Positions 47,266 to 59,004 of a stretch of 64,000 nt of DNA are shown piece by piece. The stretch's first letter is position 1, and the number at the start of each line of letters is the position of its first letter. The notes under the pieces are model-generated. The model was not told the DNA's origin. It saw nothing but the letters and a program-made list of their open reading frames with translations, and made no database searches. Source of the stretch: Ciona savignyi. Its lineage: Eukaryota > Chordata > Ascidiacea > Phlebobranchia > Cionidae. The DNA lies in contig CH000786.1 in the NCBI GenBank assembly GCA_000149265.1, positions 1,003,728 to 1,067,727 on the forward strand. Reading direction: 5' to 3'. Position numbers and translations under genes: made by a program.

Positions 47266-49009
47266 GCAGTCAGTGGTAACCAACAAGGTAAAATTAGTTT
47301 TTACTATTTGTTCAAATGTCCAAATGTGTCGAAGTGAATAGCTAAATGAACAAGTACGTCCAGCTAGCTAGGCTACTGTGTTCCTACGTAATGCACTTAC
47401 GTAGCATAGCCTTTTTGGAGGATAAGTTTTTTAATTTTAATGGGATCTTAGTATTATGACTGTTTCTTATAAAATTGATAAGTAGATATATGTGTCACTC
47501 GCGTTAACCTTTTGACCACACGACCGAACTGCTTAAATTAAAGGAACGTTTAACATGCAAACCACGTTGCAATGTGTCAGGTGATCCGCTAGTAGACACG
47601 AAATAATCGGCTGAATTCTCGTGTGATAAAACCCTACATTTCCCTATGACGGGGATAAATAAGAATGGTTAAGGTCACAGATACAGATTCCGACTTACAT
47701 GCAAAAAGGTCCTAGTGACGATATCATTATGGTTTCGAGACATATGGGTTCATTGTAAAACAAAACTAATATTCTAATTTTTTTTCAGGTCGACGGGATG
47801 CTCAAAATCTTGTTTCAATTTATCGCAACAAAATAAAAATAAAAACATACAAATCGTACCGCCTTGTTTGTAAAATACAGGATTAAAATAATGTAACAGA
47901 AATGATGCATAGATAAAGGATGCTAGTGTTATGAAAGAGTTTGTTTTTGACATAATGTAATTAGGATAGGATAGCCTTGGACCAGTTTTTAGCCTAGATT
48001 TCATATAATAATTGGTGTAGACATTGATTATTTAGTTTATATTAATTAAACTTGCTAACAGGTATCATAAAGTATAACATAATGACACCGGAAGAAATCG
48101 CATAACGAAGGGTGACTGGAGTTAATAAGAACTTTCCATCTTACATATGAAATTTGGGCAATTGGTTCGTCTTGTGTGACATTATTTACATCGAAAGTTT
48201 ACATTCATATTCGTTATGTTAGGAATGAGCAACCCAGGAACCTACTATTAAAATATAATTTTATAAGATGTTCGCTAGTATTGCCTATGGTTGGTTGGAG
48301 CCCACATAAAACTTTAATGTTTATTGGTAATATATACTTATACTATGTGTTATGTATTTAGCACAAAAAAACATCTATAGAAGAAATAGTCAAATCGTGC
48401 TAAAACATACAGCGTAGCGGAGAGAAGTATTGGTGGCTAACACGTGGTTAACACTTTCCTTTTTTACTTATTTTTAGTATGCCAAAGTGAATCCTCCATT
48501 TAAAAAATATGGTCATCAAGATTAAATTGTTAACTTTTGGAACCTGTAAGATTCTGCGTGCGGAAACAAACGTTATACACTTTGTAAAAGGTTTAGTAAG
48601 TGTGATTAACAGCCCGATTGTGACTACAAAATGGGTTTTAAAAATACGAGTGACCAACACGTGGTTGACATGCCCAGGTGTAACCGTGTCTACAATTTTG
48701 TTTGTAAATATCTTAATTATAGAAGTATTACTTTCTGTATAAACATTACACCAACGAGGTTTTAAACATTTCGTTAAGCAAGTTAATGCAAGCTGGTGTT
48801 TGTTTAGGCAAATAAGTTGCGACGTGCGAAATACTTCCCCCAACCCCGTGCCTTTTCACTCGTGGCATCACGATAATGTTATGACTCTCTCCAATATTCC
48901 ATTGGATCAGTACGTTCTCTAACATTGCGGAAATCGTATATCCTGGATTGAGTGGATAGTTTTGTTGGTGCTTAAATGTTAACGCAGAGTATCAACGTTC
49001 TATTCTAAC

Positions 49010-49462
49010 CAGGGCCGGTTTTAGGCCGATTTGACCGATTAGATCAAATTGGGCCCCGCACCTTGAAGGGGCCCCGCGCTAGCGTGGGTCTTTCTGTATT
49101 AAGAGGTTTAAAATACTACTGAAACGTAAAATAAAAAGTGAAATATTATTCTTGCTCGAAATATCAATTTGTTATGCATCGTAACTAATTCAAATTTATA
49201 TTTCTGTGTCTGGCTGTTACGTCATAATGAATATGGTTGCTAAACAATATATGTATGTTTGGAAGTAAAACAATATATCGTAAATAAGCATCCACATTAC
49301 CTTAAATTTGTTTTATAGCAAGTATTAAATGTCTATTTTTGTAGTTTGTATGTACTGGAATGTATTTTATGATATATAAACACCCATAAATTTTGCTATG
49401 AAGAGTAGGGGCCCCGCCATCACATTTCTAATTGGGCCCCGCGGTTCCTAGCACCGGGCCTG
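49010..49462. mobile_element. 453-bp hAT-type MITE
   Basis: The ends are imperfect inverted repeats, cagggccggt and its counterpart ccgggcctg. The flanks are attctaac (49002-49009) and tgtctaac (49463-49470), an 8-bp target duplication with two differences. The empty site (ttgtctaatg) is seen at 31.45, 39.70, 43.14 and 46.09 kb. The interior has 'ggggccccgc' motifs at both ends and no coding capacity. Confidence 0.85.
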
Positions 49463-50236
49463 TGTCTAACGTGCATAAAAGTTTTTTTTGAGTGGTGCAA
49501 CTATGCGTAATACGGTCATGTATATTATCATAAAATCATATTTTATTGCAAGTTCTCCAATTTTTATGTAACTATAATAACAATCATGCATGTCTACTCT
49601 TGATGTAAAGATGTCACTCTACATCAATCAGGGCCTGATGCGTTTGACTTATCGATATTTGTTACAAGAGAAACTTTGTGTAAAATAAACTAAACAATTT
49701 GGGGCAACACAAATCAATAGAAATTTTATAAGCTAACAAAATCTATTTCAAGAACCCTCTTCAAATAATTATTGGTATTTCAATAATAATTTTAACTCAA
49801 ATTTTGTTTATTGGACGTGAATAAAACTTTACAGGTGCAATTCAGATACCATCGTAGTTTCTGTTTGAAAACCAAATAACACTTCTTTTGTTTTTCCCAA
49901 ACCTCGTGTTAAAGACAAGTATATTCTACCCTGTATATGACGCGATAAATTGTTCTTGTGGTTTGAGTACTATACCGTGAAATTTCACAAGAATGTTTGT
50001 TAATTTAAGTACAAGGAACTATCAACATATATCTTAGCTCCAAGATGTTTGTGGTAATTCCCGAAGGTTAAAACAAACTTAAAAATTGTTGTTCATTGAA
50101 AAATTACGCAATTTTGCGTTAACATTTTAACAAAAACAAAATCAGCTGCTCAATTCAGGATATTCGTTTCCCGCAATGTTAGAAAACGTGCTAAGAGGAG
50201 AGGGTACTTCGGAAATAACCCGAAAAAGTTTTCTGC

Positions 50237-50244
50237 TATAAATT
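50237..50244 (+). promoter_or_regulatory. TATA box of family 1 gene 7
   Basis: tataaatt. The following first exon ends at 50294 with a weakened donor (gttagt instead of gtaagt). Confidence 0.6.
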
Positions 50245-50352
50245 ACAGCCCTCAACCGAATAAAGTTATCTTTCTTGAAAGAATAATACAAAGGTTAGTT
50301 TCCTAATTTACCTAAAGCGTAACTGTTTTGGTAATAACGATAATTTTTTTAG

Positions 50353-50640
50353 ATGAATAAATCTCTTCGTACTCCTTCTCGCACTTGTGCTTCTGATGGT
50401 CACTGAAGAATCGGACGCTTGGCGTCGCCGTCGCCGCCGTCGCAGAATTACCAGACGCAGGCGTTGGGCATGGAACCAAGAGGAACAACAACAAGAAATG
50501 CCAGGTAACATTATCACAAAATTGATTTGGCATATCCTCTTAAATCTGGCTCAATCTTTGTTTGTACAAGGAGGTCTAACTCGAATTTAATTTCAGAAAT
50601 GGAAGCCGATGAGGCAAATGGCAACGATAACGACCAATAA
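50353..50640 (+). pseudogene. Family 1 gene 7: frameshifted copy
   Basis: Exon-equivalents 50353-50504 and 50597-50640. A 2-nt deletion right after ATG-AAT-AAA shifts the frame, so the original start leads to an early stop. The rest (LMVTEESDA, R8-IT-R4 core, acidic tail ending GNDNDQ) is intact. No in-frame ATG remains early enough to give a full signal peptide. The weakened first-exon donor supports loss of function. Confidence 0.8.
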
Positions 50641-51340
50641 GCAGACAGTGGTAACCAACAAGGTAAAATTAGTTTTTACTATTTGTTCAAATGTCCAAAT
50701 GTGTCGAAGCGAATAGCTAAATGAACAAGTACATACAGTTAGCTAAGCTGCTGTGTTCCTGTGGAATGCACTTAGGTGAACTAGCCTTTTTGAAGGATAT
50801 GATTTTTTAAAGAAGTTTTCTAATCCTTAATGGGCTCTAATTATTATGACTGTTTCTTATGGAATCGATAAGTTGATATTTGTGTCACTCGCGTTAACCT
50901 TTTGACCACACGACCGAACTGATTAAATTAATGAAACGATTAACATACAAACCATTCTGCAATGAGTTCGTCAATTCGCTAGTGGACACGAGATAATCTG
51001 TTGATTCCTCGTGTAATAAAGTCCCACTTTACCCCATCATTGGGATAAATAAGAATGGTTAATGCCACAGATACAGATTCCTAGTTTATACAAAAAAGGT
51101 CCTAGTGACGATATCATTATAGGTTCGAGACTTATCTCGGTAAAGTAAAACTAATCTCATTTATGTTTTTTTCAGGTCGACGTGATGCGCAAAATCTTGT
51201 TTTATCGCAACAAAATAAAAATAAAAACACAAATCGTACCGCGTTGTTTGTAAAACACAGGATTAAGATAATGTAAGAGAAATGAGGCATAGATAAAGGA
51301 GACTAGTATAATGAAATAGTTTGTTGTTGACATAATATAA

Positions 51341-51622
51341 TTAGGATAGGATAGGATATTTTTGTTTCTCCCCGTGAATGGGAAAACCAAAAAGGTTGAC
51401 ACACGGACAGTCGTCAGATCACCCCGCGCCCTTCGTCGGGTTATCCGAGCTTTTGCATTGTGTTGTGTATGATTCACACGTTCCTTCAATTTGATAGAAC
51501 CCATTAATCCGCTGGGTTCAGGCAATTTCCGTTAAGTGCCTTGCCCAAGGACACAACCGACTAGCTAGCGACCAGTTCAGAACCTGCAAACTTTTGACTA
51601 AACCGCCAGACTAACCGGTATT
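51341..51622 (-). mobile_element. SINE family A
   Basis: Follows family 1 gene 7 exactly as 33118-33412 follows gene 2. Confidence 0.85.
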
Positions 51623-52087
51623 AATTTGTATATACTGTCGTGCTTTCATGAACAAAAACATAACCAGCAGAATGACCTAACGTAATAAAATCAAGAAGTT
51701 TCAGTGCGATCTTTGTATCTAGTCCATATCAGAAATTAATATAAGTTTGGCACCGACCATTGCAACAAGAAAGACAGCCCAAGGTGAACTTTTGGCTGAG
51801 CGACGAGAAGCCAAATGCACCTGCTAAAACCACAAACAGTTAACCTCGACCACGCAAAAAAATAAAATCAGTGGTGCTATAAGTATACTAATTGGTCTTC
51901 AGTGCTATTAAAACTATCTTGTTTCTACATACACAACTCGGAGTGCAATATTATAAAAATACCATGAAACTGTGCTTTGCAGTATTTAACTTGTATTAAG
52001 CAAATAAATGCGAGTTCAACTTTTGTTACTTGCAATGCGGGTGCAATTATTGTTGGGTGGTGGGTTCGCTTTCACCATCGCTTGCCA

Positions 52088-52338
52088 TCAATTCGCCGAG
52101 CTGAGCCATATCTGTCTTCGGTTGGCATCTTCAATTTCCTTGGTGTCTCTGAAATAAAAACTAAAATAATTTAAATTGAAATGATTTTACCTGGTTTCAA
52201 CTCTTACACTTCTTCGTTCGAACTGCGATATTGGACATGTCGTCGGCGGACAGCACGACGTCGTCGGGCCGCAGTATCCCCTTTACTAGCAAAGCAGATG
52301 AGCACAAGAAGAAGAACGACCAGTAGTTTGCGATCCAT
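52088..52338 (-). CDS. Family 2 gene 2: Arg-rich secreted peptide precursor
   Basis: Exons 52208-52338 (43 codons + 2 nt) and 52088-52148, 63 residues. Signal peptide MDRKLLVVLLLVLICFASKG, core RRRRAVRRRHVQYRSSNEE, then VDTKEIEDANRRQIWLSSAN. The frame leaves the conserved acidic tail early through the shared frameshift. TATA-like element at about 52383-52389. Confidence 0.7.
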
Positions 52339-53053
52339 CTTTGAAGTGATATCACACTGAAGATACAAGAGGACTGTTACTGAATATATGCACTCGCGTT
52401 TCCTCTTCAACGATGGGAAGTTATTGGATATCTTCCGCTGAATATACGCCGATAACCCATTAAGCTATTCTTGTCTGATGAGCATTAAAACTTCCCGTTT
52501 AGTTTTAGTACGGCTCAGCGAAAACCACCCCGTTATTTTCTACTAACTGTTGCAACATTTGGGAGACTGTCTTCAGTTCGAAGCGCAACTTAACAAGAAC
52601 TTCGCTTTTGATAAGTTTCAAAACTTCCACCTTAGCAATTATCTAGCTCGGCGAAAAGCATCCACTTATTTTCTACTAACGAACCAAGCAGTTGAGCTAG
52701 TGCCTCCAGTTAGACGGCAAACTCATAAAGCACTTCTCGCTTGATCAGTTTCCTTCTTGGCTTTATATCCAGTGACGTATATTTCGGAGGGGTGTAGAAT
52801 CCTAATGTACATTTTCACCTCTGTTATACGCGTTATTCATTGAGGTTTATTAAGAAACCCAAGTGGATCTGAAACAAACTTAAGTCGCGAACAAAGAACA
52901 TTATTAACGATTAATTGCGTATCACATAATAATAGTAGCATGTTGCTTTGTTGTTATATCGGCATAATAAAGCGTGGAATAAAAACTTTCTTTAGCAAAA
53001 TTGCAAGTAAGCTAACTTAGTTTTCGAGGATCTTGTCAGTCTGTGTCTTTTGT

Positions 53054-53398
53054 ATGACTTCCAGTGCTAAAGTTGAGGGTGAACACTTACTGCCAAGTAA
53101 TTTGTGTACAGTGGCCAACATCAGTAGGTATACTATTCTATCGTACCCCGTCTCACTGCTGGACATTAGTCATGCAATTGATCAACTAGATATAGACAAT
53201 TGTAAGCGGAAATCGCCTTTACAGAAATGCGCCCATTTGACAAGAAAAAACGGGTATTTAACAAATCACCTCCAGGCGGCCTTTTACAAAGAAAGTATAC
53301 GCCGAGTGAATCAAATACGTTTGCGAATCAAACAACATAAAGGCAATAAGCCTGTTCACATGATGCATGCTCAAACGGATCGGAATAAAAGGATTTGA
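53054..53398 (+). CDS. Unknown protein, 114 residues, copy A
   Basis: Start MTSSAKVEGEHLLPSN, end HAQTDRNKRI. No signal peptide or membrane segment. It is basic toward the C-terminus (SIRRVNQIRLRIKQHKG). 'ttgtcag' lies 25 bases before the ATG and could be a splice acceptor, so this may be a last exon. I do not recognise a family. Copy B at 57463-57807 keeps the frame open with eight amino-acid changes and one silent change. Confidence 0.45.
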   Translation: MTSSAKVEGEHLLPSNLCTVANISRYTILSYPVSLLDISHAIDQLDIDNCKRKSPLQKCAHLTRKNGYLTNHLQAAFYKESIRRVNQIRLRIKQHKGNKPVHMMHAQTDRNKRI

Positions 53399-54299
53399 AA
53401 TGACTTCACATAAGTTTCAAATCTGATCCGTTAAGTGTCGCATTTACATGACGCTATTTGTGTTTGTTGTTTTTAGAATGTATTTGAATCTGACTGCTAA
53501 TGTTAATGTAATAGGTTAACCTAGTGGAATGTTAGCGTATGATTTAGGTATTGTCCTGGATTATAATAGTTTTGATTTAGTCCTACAACTTTTGATTTAG
53601 GACTTTTTGTGATGGTAACCTAACATTAAACCCAATAGGCTTGCTAAATTACTGTAATACCTGGTAGAAGTTGTGTATATAAGTCAAACATCTATAAATT
53701 AACGTTTTACAAGTTTGCAAACTTCTTAAGCCTAAATTCAGTCCTAATCCGTTCCAGAAAACCGCTCACAATAAGTTTAATTTATGCAATGTCGGCTGTT
53801 TTTATTACAAATGCCACTTAATTTACACAGTTAAAATAGGTGTCTACACATCATCTGTTCTAGTGACCTATATATTAATTTTGTATATTATATTATCGTG
53901 CTTTCGTGAAAAAAAACAACCAGCAGAATGACCAAACGTAATAAAATCAAGAAGTTGCAGTGCGATCTATGTTTCTAGTCCATATTAGAAATCAGTATAG
54001 TGCTGGCACTGACCATTGTAACGAGAAAGACAGCTTGAGGTAAACTTTTGGCTAAGCGACGAGAAGCCAAATGCGACTGCTAAAACCACAAACAGTAAAC
54101 CTTGACCACGCAAATAAAATACAAGCAGTGGTGCTATAAGTATACTAATTGGTCATCAGTGCCATAAAAGGAACCTTATTTCTACATACACAACTCGGAG
54201 TGCGATATTATAAATATCATGAAACTGTGCTTTGCAGTATGTAACTTGTATTAAGCAAATAATTGCAAGCAACTTTTGTTACTTGCAATTCGGGTGCAA

Positions 54300-54592
54300 T
54301 TATTGTTGAGTGGTGGGTTCGCTTTCACCATCGCTTGCCATCAATTTTACGAGCTGAGCCATATCTTCTTCGGTAGACATATCTTCAATTTCCCCACTTT
54401 CTCTAAAATAAAAACAAAAATAATTTAAATTGAAATGATTTTACCTGGTTTCAACTCTTACACTTCTTCGTTCGAACTGCGATATTGGACATGTCGTCGG
54501 CGGACAGCACGACGTCGTCGGGCCGCAGTATCCCCTTTACTAGCAAAGCAGATGAGCACAAGAAGAAGAACGACGAGTAGTTTGCGATCCAT
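54300..54592 (-). CDS. Family 2 gene 3: Arg-rich peptide precursor with intact acidic tail
   Basis: Exons 54462-54592 and 54300-54402, 77 residues. After the signal peptide and RRRRAVRRRHVQY core, exon 2 reads ESGEIEDMSTEEDMAQLVKL and ends MASDGESEPTTQQ. This is the only copy in which the whole acidic tail is in frame, so it defines the gene structure (donor GAAGAAGT|gtaaga, acceptor attttag). TATA-like element at about 54637-54643. Architecture as in antimicrobial-peptide precursors; activity not shown. Confidence 0.8.
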
Positions 54593-55610
54593 CTTTGAAG
54601 TGATATCACACTGAAGATACAAGAGGACTGTTACTGAATATATGCACTCGCGTTTCCTCTTCAACGATGGGAAGTTATTGGATATCTTCCGCTGAATATA
54701 CGCCGATAACCCATTGAGCTATTCTCGTTTGATGAGCCTTAAAACTTCCCGTTTAGTTTTAGTACAGCTCGGCAAAAACAACCCCGGTCTTTTCTACTAA
54801 CTGTTGCAACATTTGGGAGACTGTCTTCACTTCGAAGCAAAACTTATCAAGAATTTCCCTTTTAATAAGTTTCAAAACTTCCTATTTAGCAATTATGTAG
54901 CTTAGCGAAAAGCATCCACTCATTTTCTACTAACGTACCAAGCAGTTGAGTTAGTGTCTCCAGTTAGAAGGGGTACCGCGTTGTTTATAAAATAAAGGAT
55001 GTGTCGTATATCGACATAACTGGCTGCTAGCGAAGTCGTTCCAAGAAAAATCCAAGGAACAAAAGAAATCGCTAAATGACGAACGACGGTCTAAATTCAC
55101 GAGGCAATTAACGCGACCTGGAAAATCGTCTAAATCCAGCCCGCAATTATTATCTATTGTTTCGACCGCAAACATTATCTATTGTGTCTTTTAGATATTC
55201 AATAATGCTTTTTTTCCTCGGTTGCAAAATCGCGTATAAAAGACCTCATTTCATCAGAGAAACACAGACACAAGTTGTCTAGGCTTACAGCACTGTGTTC
55301 CAAATCCACAGTCTGTATAGCCTAGGCTCTGGTGCTCTCGAGGGCGTGAATACGCTTAACGTACCCTACAGCCCGTTTCATTAATAAAACTACGTAGCCG
55401 GTTATGCTTATGTATTATTGTTATTGTACCGTTGCGTTATCGGAGTCAAATGTTAATAATAAAGCAAAACCGCTACTCGTCTACCGTATAAAGTCTAATA
55501 AATTAATGTATATTAAATAAGCAGCCGCTACAGATTAATATAATGTAGGACAAATAAAGCATAGATAGAGGAGGCTAGTATAATAAAATAGTTTGTTGTT
55601 GACATAATAA

Positions 55611-55883
55611 ATTTAGGATAGGATATTCATGTTTATCCCCGTGAATGGAAAAACCAAGGGGGTTGACACACGGACAGTCGTCAGATCACCCCGCGCCCAC
55701 CGTCGGGTTGCCGGAGCTATTGCAGTGTGTTGTGTATGATTCACACGTTCCATCAATCTAGTAGAACCCATTAATTCGCTGGGTTCAGGCAATTTCCGTA
55801 AAGTGCCTTGCCCAAGGACAACCGACTAGCTAGCGACCAGTTCAGAACCTGCAAACTTTTGACTAAACCGCCAGACTAACCGG
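55611..55883 (-). mobile_element. SINE family A
   Basis: Part of the 4.4-kb unit; the same insertion is at 59987-60266. Confidence 0.85.
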
Positions 55884-56348
55884 TATTAATTTTGTATATA
55901 CCGTCGTGCTTTCATGAACAAAAAACCATACCCAGCAGAATGACCTAACGTAATAAAATCAAGAAGTTTCAGTGGGATCTATGTATCTAGTCCATATCAG
56001 AAATTAGTATAAGTTTGGCACCGACCATTGCAACAAGAAAGACAGCCCAAGGTGAACTTTTGGCTAAGCGACGAGAAGCCAAATGCACCTGCTAAAACCA
56101 CAAACAGTTAACCTCGACCACGCAAAAAAATCAGTGGTGCTATAAGTATACTAATTGCTCTTCAGTGGCATTAAAACGATGTTGTGTCTACATACATAAC
56201 TCGGATTGCAATTTTATAAATATCATGAAACTGCGCTTTTCAGTATTTAACTTGTATTAAGCAAATAAATGCGAGTTCAAATTTTGTTACTTGCAATTCG
56301 GGTGCAATTATTGTTGAGTGCTGGGTTCGCTTTTACCATCGCTTGCCA

Positions 56349-56608
56349 TCAATTCGCCGAGCTGAGCCATATCTGTCTTCGGTTGGCATCTTCAATTTCC
56401 TCGGTTTCTCTGAAATAAAAACAAAAATAATTTAAATTGAAATGATTTTAACTGGTTTCAACTCTTACACTTCTTCGTTCGAAATGCGGCGGCGATATTG
56501 GACATGTCGTCGGCGGGTTGAAGCACGACGTCGTCGGGCCGCAGTATCCCCTTTACTAGCAAAGCAGATGAGCACAACAAGAAGAACGACCAATAGTTTG
56601 CGATCCAT
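56349..56608 (-). CDS. Family 2 gene 4: Arg-rich secreted peptide precursor
   Basis: Exons 56469-56608 (46 codons + 2 nt) and 56349-56409, 66 residues. The core is the longer form RRRRASTRRRHVQYRRR, as in gene 1, then ISNEE (S to I). The tail has the shared frameshift and ends NRRQIWLSSAN. The TATA-like element is altered here (gcatatagtc). Confidence 0.7.
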
Positions 56609-57462
56609 CTTTGAAGTGATATCAAACTGAAGATACAAGGGGAGTGCTACTGACTATATGCACTCGCGTTTCCTCTTCAACGATGGGAAGTTATTGGATA
56701 TCTTCCGCTGAATGTACGCCGATAACCCATTAAGCTATTCTCGTTTGATGAGCATTAAAACTTCCCGTTAGGTTTTAGTACAGCTCAGCGAAAAGTACTC
56801 AATAATTTTCTACTAACTGTTGCAACATTTGGGAGACTGTCTTCACTTCGAAGCGCAACTCATCAAGAACTTCCCATTTGATAAGTTTCAAAACTTCCTC
56901 TTTAGCAATAATGTAGCTCAGCAAAAACCATCCAGTATTTTCTACTAACTAATGTAAACATTTGGGAGACTGTCTTTAGTTCGAAGCGCAACTTAACAAG
57001 AACTTCGCTTTTGATAAGTTTCAAAACTTCCACCTTAGCAATTATCTAGCTCGGCGAAAAGCATCCACTCATTTTCTACTAACGAACCAAGCATTTAAGT
57101 TAGTGCCTCCAGTTAGAAGGCAAACTCATAAAGCTCTTCTCGCTTGATCAGTTTCCTTCTTGGCTTTATATCCAGTGACGTATTTCGGAGGGGTGTTGAA
57201 CCTAATGTACATTTCACCTCTGTTATACGCGTTATTCATTAAGGTTTATTAAGAAACCCAAGTGGATCTGAAACAAACTTAAGTCGCGAACAAAGAACAT
57301 TATCAACGATTAATTGCGTATCACATTATAATAGTAGTATGTTGCTTTTTTCTGTTATATCGGCATAATGAAGCGTGGAATCGAAACTTTCTTTACCAAA
57401 ATAGCAAGTAAGCTAACTTAGTTTTCTAGGATCTTGTCAGTCTGTGTCTTTTGATGAGTAGT

Positions 57463-57807
57463 ATGACTTCCAATGCTGAAATTGAGGGTGAACACTTACT
57501 GCCAAGTAATTTGTGTACATTGGCCAGCATCAATAGGTATACTATTCTATCGTACCCCGTCTCACTGCTGGACATTAGTCATGCAATTGATCAACTAGAT
57601 ATAGACAATTGTAAGCGGAAATCGCCTTTACAGAAATGCGCCCATTTGACAGGGAAAAACGGGTATTTAAGAAATCACCTCCAGGCGGCCTTTTACAAGG
57701 AAAGTATACGCCGAGTGAATCAAATACGTTTGCGAATCAAACAACATAAAGGCAATAAGCCTGTTCACATGATGCATGCTCAAACGGATCGGAATAAAAG
57801 GATTTGA
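57463..57807 (+). CDS. Unknown protein, 114 residues, copy B
   Basis: Start MTSNAEIEGEHLLPSN, same length and end as copy A. An extra ATG lies just upstream because of a small insertion (gatgagta). See copy A for properties. Confidence 0.45.
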   Translation: MTSNAEIEGEHLLPSNLCTLASINRYTILSYPVSLLDISHAIDQLDIDNCKRKSPLQKCAHLTGKNGYLRNHLQAAFYKESIRRVNQIRLRIKQHKGNKPVHMMHAQTDRNKRI

Positions 57808-58753
57808 AATGACTTCACATAAGTTTTAAATCTGATCCGTTAAGTGTCGCATTTACATGACGCTATTTGTGTTTGTTGTTTTTAGAATGTATTTGAATCT
57901 GACTGCTAATGTTAATGTAATAGGTTAACCTAGTGGAATGTTAGCGTATGATTTAGGTATTGTCCTGGATTATAATAGTTTTGATTTAGTCCTACAACTT
58001 TTGATTTAGGACTTTTTGTGATGGTAACCTAACATTAAACCCAATAGGCTTGCTAAATTACTGTAATACCTGGCTAGAAGTTGTGTATATAAGTCAAACA
58101 TCTATAAATTAACGTTTTACAAGTTTGCAAACTTCTTAAGCCTAAATTCAATCCTAATCCGTTCCAGAAAACCGCTCACAATAAGTTTAATTTATGCAAT
58201 GTCGGCTGTTTTTATTACAAATGCCACTTAATTTACACAGTTAAAATAGGTGTCTACACATCATCTGTTCTAGTGACCTATATATTAATTTTGTATATTA
58301 TATTATCGTGCTTTCGTGAAAAAAACAACCAGCAGAATGACCAAACGTAATAAAATCAAGAAGTTGCAGTGCGATCTATGTTTCTAGTCCATATTAGAAA
58401 TCAGTATAATGCTGGCACTGACCATTGTAACGAGAAAGACAGCCTGAGGTAAACTTTTGGCTAAGCGACGAGAAGCCAAATGCGACTGCTAAAACCACAA
58501 ACAGTAAACCTTGACCACGCAAATAAAATACAAGCAGTGGTGCTATAAGTATACTAATTGGTCTTCAGTGCTATTAAAACGATCTTGTTTCTACATACAC
58601 AACTCGGAGTGCAATATTATAAAAATACCATGAAACAATGCTTTGCAGTATTTAACTTGTATTAAGCAAATAAATGCGAGTTAAATTTTTGTTACTTGCA
58701 ATGCGGGTGCAATTATTGTTGGGTGGTGGGTTCGCTTTCACCATCGCTTGCCA

Positions 58754-59004
58754 TCAATTCGCCGAGCTGAGCCATATCTCTCTTCGGTTGGCATCTTCAA
58801 TTTCCTCGGTTTCCCTGAAATAAAAACTAAAATAATTTAAATTGAAATGATTTTAACTGGTTTCAACTCTTATACTTCTTCGTTCGATCTGCGATATTGG
58901 ACATGTCGTCGGCGGACAGCACGACGTCGTCGGGCCGCAGTATCCCCTTTACTAGCAAAGCAGATGAGCACAAGAAGAAGAACGACCAGTAGTTTGCGAT
59001 CCAT
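58754..59004 (-). CDS. Family 2 gene 5: splice-donor variant
   Basis: First exon 58870-59004 (through GTA TAA if unspliced) and second-exon equivalent 58754-58814. The donor used by the other copies (GT|gtaaga) is changed to GT|ataaga. Either the exon is read through, giving a short precursor that ends NEEV, or a GT two bases earlier is used out of phase. Signal peptide and core RRRRAVRRRHVQYRR intact. Confidence 0.6.

Larger units (their letters stand above)
52900..57300. repeat. 4.4-kb tandem duplication, first unit
   Basis: 52.9-56.3 kb corresponds to 57.3-60.7 kb at an offset of about 4.41 kb. Each unit contains the unknown ORF, a family 2 gene, a SINE and another family 2 gene. The non-coding parts are nearly identical: about four differences in 500 bp after the ORF. 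Confidence 0.85.

Noticed and set aside
48448-48843. 131-residue minus frame and 77-residue plus frame in the spacer, with similar frames in other units
   Set aside because: They overlap each other, recur only because the DNA is duplicated, and break in some units; no signal or domain.
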